DNA of 7,751 nucleotides. Source: JAYTQG01 sp043746815 (lineage in GTDB: Bacteria > Actinomycetota > Thermoleophilia > Miltoncostaeales > Miltoncostaeaceae). Below, in pieces: positions 4,725-7,751 of the stretch (within the stretch, counting starts at the first letter, position 1; each line of letters starts with the position of its first letter). The notes beneath the pieces were generated by a model. It saw only the letters and a list, made by a program, of their open reading frames with translations, ran no database searches and was not told the origin of the DNA. Both the position numbers and the translations under genes were made by a program. The DNA is taken from positions 1-7,751 of the forward strand of contig JAYTQG010000199.1 of assembly GCA_043746815.1 (NCBI GenBank). Reading direction: 5' to 3'.

Positions 4725-6118
4725 TTGGAACAAGCGAAACACCCTTGCGCGTCGCGATCATCGGATCGGGACCCTCCGGCTTCTATGCCGCCGAACACCT
4801 CCAGCAGTCAGGCCTTGTCGTTCACATCGACATGTACGACCGTCTGCCTACCCCCTTCGGCCTGGTTCGTGGAGGCGTCGCACCGGACCACGACAAGATC
4901 AAATCGGTCACCCGGGTGTACGACAAGATCGCGGATGAGGAGGACTTCCGCTTCTTCGGCAACGTGGAGTTCGGCCGTGACATCGACCATGACGACTTGC
5001 GTGACCTCTACCACGCGGTCATCTACGCAACGGGTGCGCGCAAATCCCGGCGCCTCGGTATCCCCGGAGAGGACCTCCCGGGTAGCCACCCGGCACCGGC
5101 ATTTGTGGGGTGGTACAACGGCCACCCGGACTTTGTCCGCTGGCGCTTTGATCTGACCCACGAACGCGCCGTGGTGATCGGCGTTGGGAATGTTGCGATG
5201 GACGTCGCCCGCATCCTTGCCCAGTCACCCGATGCCCTGGCGAAGACCGACATCGCGACTCATGCACTTGAGGTCCTGCGCGCGAGCAAGGTGAACCACG
5301 TCATCGTAATCGGGCGCCGTGGCCCTGCTCAGTCGGCCTTCACACCGAAGGAACTGAAAGAACTCGGCGCCCTGGAGGGGGTGGACGTTGTCATCGATCC
5401 GGCTGAGCTTGACCTGGATCCGGCGAGCGCGGGCAGCCTCGAGAGTGCGTCTGATCGAGTGAAGAAGAACCTCGCGCATCTGGCGGACTACGCCGCACGG
5501 CCACGCCCGGGGGCCCGGCGCATCATCGAGTTTCGCTTCCTGCGCTCTCCCATTGAGATCTTGAACACGGACGGGAACGTCACCGGTGTGCGTCTTTCGC
5601 GAAACACCCTTATCGCGGGTGAGGATGGATCCATTCGTACGAAGGCCACCGGGCAGGAGGAGATCATCGAGGCTGGTCTGGTGCTTCGCGCGGTTGGCTA
5701 TCTCGGCGCGCCGCTTCCAGGCGTTCCATTTGACACCGCGCGCGGCGTCATTCCGAACGTCCTTGGCCGTGTTGACGGGCGCCCCGGGGAGTACGTCGCC
5801 GGGTGGATCAAACGTGGACCAACCGGGATCATCGGGACCAACAAGCCCGATGCAGGAGAGACCGTCGCGGCGCTCATCGCCGACGCCAAGGCCGGGCTCC
5901 TGCCGGATCCACCAGCCGGGACGCGAGCTGAGGCCGAGGCGCGCCTTGCCCACAACCGTCCCGCCTTTACGACCTATGCCGACTGGCAGATCCTCGACGA
6001 GCTTGAGCGTGGTCGCGGCGCTGAGACCGGTGCACCGCGTCGGAAGTTCACGCGGGTGAGTGACATGCTGGACGCCCTCGCCGAGGCGAAGGAAGGAACC
6101 AGCCGCCCGGCTCGTTAG
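4721..6118 (+). CDS. fprA: FprA-type NADPH-ferredoxin reductase (adrenodoxin reductase family)
   Basis: This 465-residue flavoprotein moves electrons between NAD(P)H and ferredoxin via FAD. It is collinear with mycobacterial FprA (about 456 residues): FAD-binding GSGPSGFYAA (15-24), LPTPFGLVRGGVAPDH (42-57), FRFFGNV (76-82), IPGEDLPG (114-121), FVGWYN (128-133), NADP-binding GVGNVAMDVARIL (154-166), GRRGPAQSAFT (198-208, with arginines placed for the NADPH 2'-phosphate) and GWIKRGPTGIIGTNK (361-375). There is no fused ferredoxin domain, unlike FprB, and no ferredoxin gene in view. GTG 4721 overlaps the cofE stop (GTGA) and places the FAD motif 14 residues in, as expected. As the last gene of the F420 operon it may power FbiC's radical-SAM chemistry or a dehydro-F420 reduction; both are inference. 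Its TAG stop overlaps the stop of the convergent fic gene. Confidence 0.93.
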   Translation: MIGTSETPLRVAIIGSGPSGFYAAEHLQQSGLVVHIDMYDRLPTPFGLVRGGVAPDHDKIKSVTRVYDKIADEEDFRFFGNVEFGRDIDHDDLRDLYHAVIYATGARKSRRLGIPGEDLPGSHPAPAFVGWYNGHPDFVRWRFDLTHERAVVIGVGNVAMDVARILAQSPDALAKTDIATHALEVLRASKVNHVIVIGRRGPAQSAFTPKELKELGALEGVDVVIDPAELDLDPASAGSLESASDRVKKNLAHLADYAARPRPGARRIIEFRFLRSPIEILNTDGNVTGVRLSRNTLIAGEDGSIRTKATGQEEIIEAGLVLRAVGYLGAPLPGVPFDTARGVIPNVLGRVDGRPGEYVAGWIKRGPTGIIGTNKPDAGETVAALIADAKAGLLPDPPAGTRAEAEARLAHNRPAFTTYADWQILDELERGRGAETGAPRRKFTRVSDMLDALAEAKEGTSRPAR

Positions 6119-7266
6119 CCCTCGCGGCGTCGGGAGAGCTCCGCCATCAGGGTGTCGCGCGACGACGCGTGAGATGTGACCGGTACTCCAAGGTGTTCGC
6201 CAACTAAGGGGTACAGCCGTGGTCCGGTGAGGTAGCGGCGGAAACGACGCTCACCGGTGGGGGTGAGGAGGCCGCCGGTGACCGCCGCCGCAAGGTCAAT
6301 CCGCGCTGATGCCGGGCTGAGGTCGGCCAGCTCGCCGTAGTAGGTGCTCGTCACCTCCCGTCCAAAGAACGCGTCCCACAGCGCATTTGCGATTCGAGCA
6401 GGAAGGTGAAGATCACTGGCGATGTTTTCAAGGAGCGTCCAGATTTCGCCGTCGACGCGCTGGCGCAGGTCGAGGGAACGCACCTGATCAATCTGGGCGC
6501 GCAAATGCGCAGCGAGGAAGGGTGTGCTGTCGGCGTGTCGGTCGAAATGCGTTCCGAGACACGCAAACGCACCGTAGTAGTCACCGCGGTTGCGACCCCA
6601 CCACTCCTCCAGTGAGGTGAACTCTGGCAACCGGAAGCCGCCGCGGAACATCGCAAGTGACGCCGCGATTCTCGCGGTGCGGCCGTTGCCATCGGAGAAC
6701 GGGTGGATTGCCGCGACCATCAGATGAACCCAGGCACTGAGGACACCTGGGTGTACCTCAGCACGTTCCGCAAGATCGCAGGCGTGATCGAGGAGCGCTG
6801 GAACCTCCGCCGCAGGTGGCGGGGTGAACATCACCGCGCCTGAACCACTTACGATGACGACGACGCCATCTCGAATGCGCCCTGCCCCAAGCGACCAACG
6901 CCCCGCGAGCACGCGGTCATGGACTCCGGTGACGACCTCGCGGCTCCACCGAAAGACCGGTTCATCGGCGCGACGAAGCACGAATGCCATTGCGTCGCGG
7001 TATCCGGTGACAAGCGCAACGTCGTCGAGTGATACCGCTGGTGGGGGCTGGCCCGCGAGGATGCGTCGGACATCATCGACGCTGACGGGGACCTGTTCCA
7101 TTGCCAGCGATGCCCCGATGGCTTCAGCCTCAAGCTCTCGTCGCAGGCGTCCCGCCCAGGTGCGTGTCAGCGAAACGCGGGTGTCGAGGCGCTCACGCCA
7201 GGCGTCAAGCTCCCCGCACAGGTCGGTCAGCGCGGCTGCATCGAAGGGGAGAAGGTCAACGTTCAT
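6115..7266 (-). CDS. Fic-domain protein (putative AMPylase) with N-terminal inhibitory helix and C-terminal winged helix
   Basis: This 383-residue protein carries the Fic signature HPFSDGNGRTAR (188-199), with catalytic His188, Asp192 and the anion-binding GNGR loop all intact. Fic enzymes usually transfer AMP from ATP to a hydroxyl on a target protein. Upstream, MFTPPPAAEVPALL (146-159) fits the target-docking flap. At 53-58, SLAMEQ fits the autoinhibitory [ST]xxxE[GN] motif of class II Fic proteins, except that Gln replaces Gly/Asn; Glu57 would be the inhibitory glutamate. Residues about 280-370 look like a winged-helix domain, common in this type. ATG 7266 has no clear Shine-Dalgarno and is preceded by direct repeats. 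It lies 48 bases downstream of fbiC on the same strand, so it may be co-transcribed. Target unknown; a role in F420 metabolism is not shown. Confidence 0.9.
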   Translation of the reverse strand: MNVDLLPFDAAALTDLCGELDAWRERLDTRVSLTRTWAGRLRRELEAEAIGASLAMEQVPVSVDDVRRILAGQPPPAVSLDDVALVTGYRDAMAFVLRRADEPVFRWSREVVTGVHDRVLAGRWSLGAGRIRDGVVVIVSGSGAVMFTPPPAAEVPALLDHACDLAERAEVHPGVLSAWVHLMVAAIHPFSDGNGRTARIAASLAMFRGGFRLPEFTSLEEWWGRNRGDYYGAFACLGTHFDRHADSTPFLAAHLRAQIDQVRSLDLRQRVDGEIWTLLENIASDLHLPARIANALWDAFFGREVTSTYYGELADLSPASARIDLAAAVTGGLLTPTGERRFRRYLTGPRLYPLVGEHLGVPVTSHASSRDTLMAELSRRREG

Positions 7267-7283
7267 ACGCTTATACGCTAGCG
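7265..7283 (-). repeat. Direct repeat plus palindrome at the fic start codon
   Basis: In plus-strand order, ATACGCT occurs at 7265-7271 and again at 7273-7279. The second copy runs into CGCTAGCG (7276-7283), an 8-base palindrome. The first copy includes part of the fic ATG. On the minus strand a TATAAG (7275-7270) sits 3 bases before the ATG, which could be a -10 element but is too close for a normal leaderless start. A repressor site over the start codon is possible; the elements are short. Confidence 0.35.
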
Positions 7284-7314
7284 AATGAATGATTCTATTG
7301 GTATCTCCGTGGGT

Positions 7315-7751
7315 TTAGTCGCGTCCGGCGCCGACGAGTCCCGGGCGGATGAGCTTCTTTGGACGCTCAAGCTTCGTGTCGTTGAAGTGGGGGTTCAGTG
7401 GCTCGACAAGCGGTGAGGCACCGAACGAGGCGGCGGTGCGCGCCGGGTCGGGCGTTCCATAGACCGTGTTTCGCTGACGCGGAGTGCGCCCCGCGGCGAG
7501 GATGGTCTGCTCCATCATCTCCGGCGGCATCTCCTGGCCGTGACTCGCACCGGCGGCACGTGAGATTGACTCGTTCATGAGCGTCCCACCCATGTCGTTC
7601 GCACCGGCGTTCAGGCATGCCTTGGCGCCGTCAACGCCCATCTTCACCCAGCTGACCTGGATGTTGGTGATGTGCGGGTGCAGCACCAATCGTCCGACGG
7701 CGTGCATCAGGACCGCCTCCCGGAACGTTGGCCCCGGACGCGCGCGGCCCT
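7315..7751 (-). CDS. fbiC: FbiC / CofH-type FO synthase, C-terminal 144 residues (runs off the right edge)
   Basis: The visible part is the C-terminus of a radical-SAM FO synthase, which joins a tyrosine-derived fragment to 5-amino-6-ribitylamino-uracil to make the deazaflavin FO. The frame is open to the window edge and reads GRARPGPTF just before the rest. Family markers then follow: MHAVGRLVLHPHITNIQ, SWVKMG, GANDMGGTLMNESISRAAG, GQEMPPEMME and RQRNTVYG. The tail PLVEPLNP is typical of the actinobacterial fused enzyme FbiC. The catalytic CxxxCxxC motifs lie outside the window, so a fused CofG-CofH protein and a separate CofH cannot be told apart from the sequence alone. The gene faces the cofDCE operon from the opposite strand and completes the F420 set. 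Confidence 0.93.
   Translation of the reverse strand, partial: GRARPGPTFREAVLMHAVGRLVLHPHITNIQVSWVKMGVDGAKACLNAGANDMGGTLMNESISRAAGASHGQEMPPEMMEQTILAAGRTPRQRNTVYGTPDPARTAASFGASPLVEPLNPHFNDTKLERPKKLIRPGLVGAGRD

Noticed and set aside
5225..5953. Antisense open frame opposite fprA
   Set aside because: fprA is full-length and collinear with its family; the antisense translation has no motif.
1..7751. Mobile element, CRISPR array or phage signal
   Set aside because: No transposase or integrase, no terminal inverted repeats with target duplications, and no regularly spaced repeats were seen.

Overview
The window is GC-rich, uses many GTG starts and reads like an actinobacterial chromosome (Actinomycetota), probably outside the well-studied mycobacteria. 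The main clue is coenzyme F420 biosynthesis in bacterial style: CofD/FbiA, CofC/FbiD, a stand-alone CofE, an FbiC-type FO synthase, and a mycobacterial-type FprA ferredoxin-NADP reductase. The taxonomic placement is inference; no rRNA or other marker gene is present.

Layout. Bases 1-61 hold the first 20 codons of an unrecognised minus-strand gene. Bases 62-386 are a divergent intergenic region with several inverted repeats and a plausible promoter just before the plus-strand operon. Bases 387-6118 are a compact five-gene plus-strand operon: fused TRAP transporter permease (DctQ-DctM), cofD, cofC, cofE, fprA. All four junctions are the same 4-base GTGA overlap (GTG start sharing bases with TGA stop). 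On the minus strand, the 3' end of fbiC (7315-7751, running off the window) is followed after 48 bases by a Fic-domain protein gene (6115-7266). Its stop codon overlaps the fprA stop codon, so the two transcription units converge with no space for a terminator.

How the genes fit together. FbiC makes the deazaflavin FO from a tyrosine and a flavin-pathway precursor. CofC activates a phosphorylated three-carbon acid with GTP, CofD transfers that moiety to FO, and CofE adds the glutamate tail. The window therefore covers all four core F420 steps, although FbiC is only partly visible. FprA could supply low-potential electrons through a ferredoxin, for example to the radical-SAM FbiC or to a reductase step, but this is inference.

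The most unusual point is that the first gene of the F420 operon is a TRAP-type organic-acid permease, apparently translationally coupled to cofD, with no substrate-binding protein gene in view. An uptake route for a tail precursor (three-carbon acid or glutamate) is the simplest hypothesis. No mobile element, CRISPR array, tRNA or rRNA was seen.
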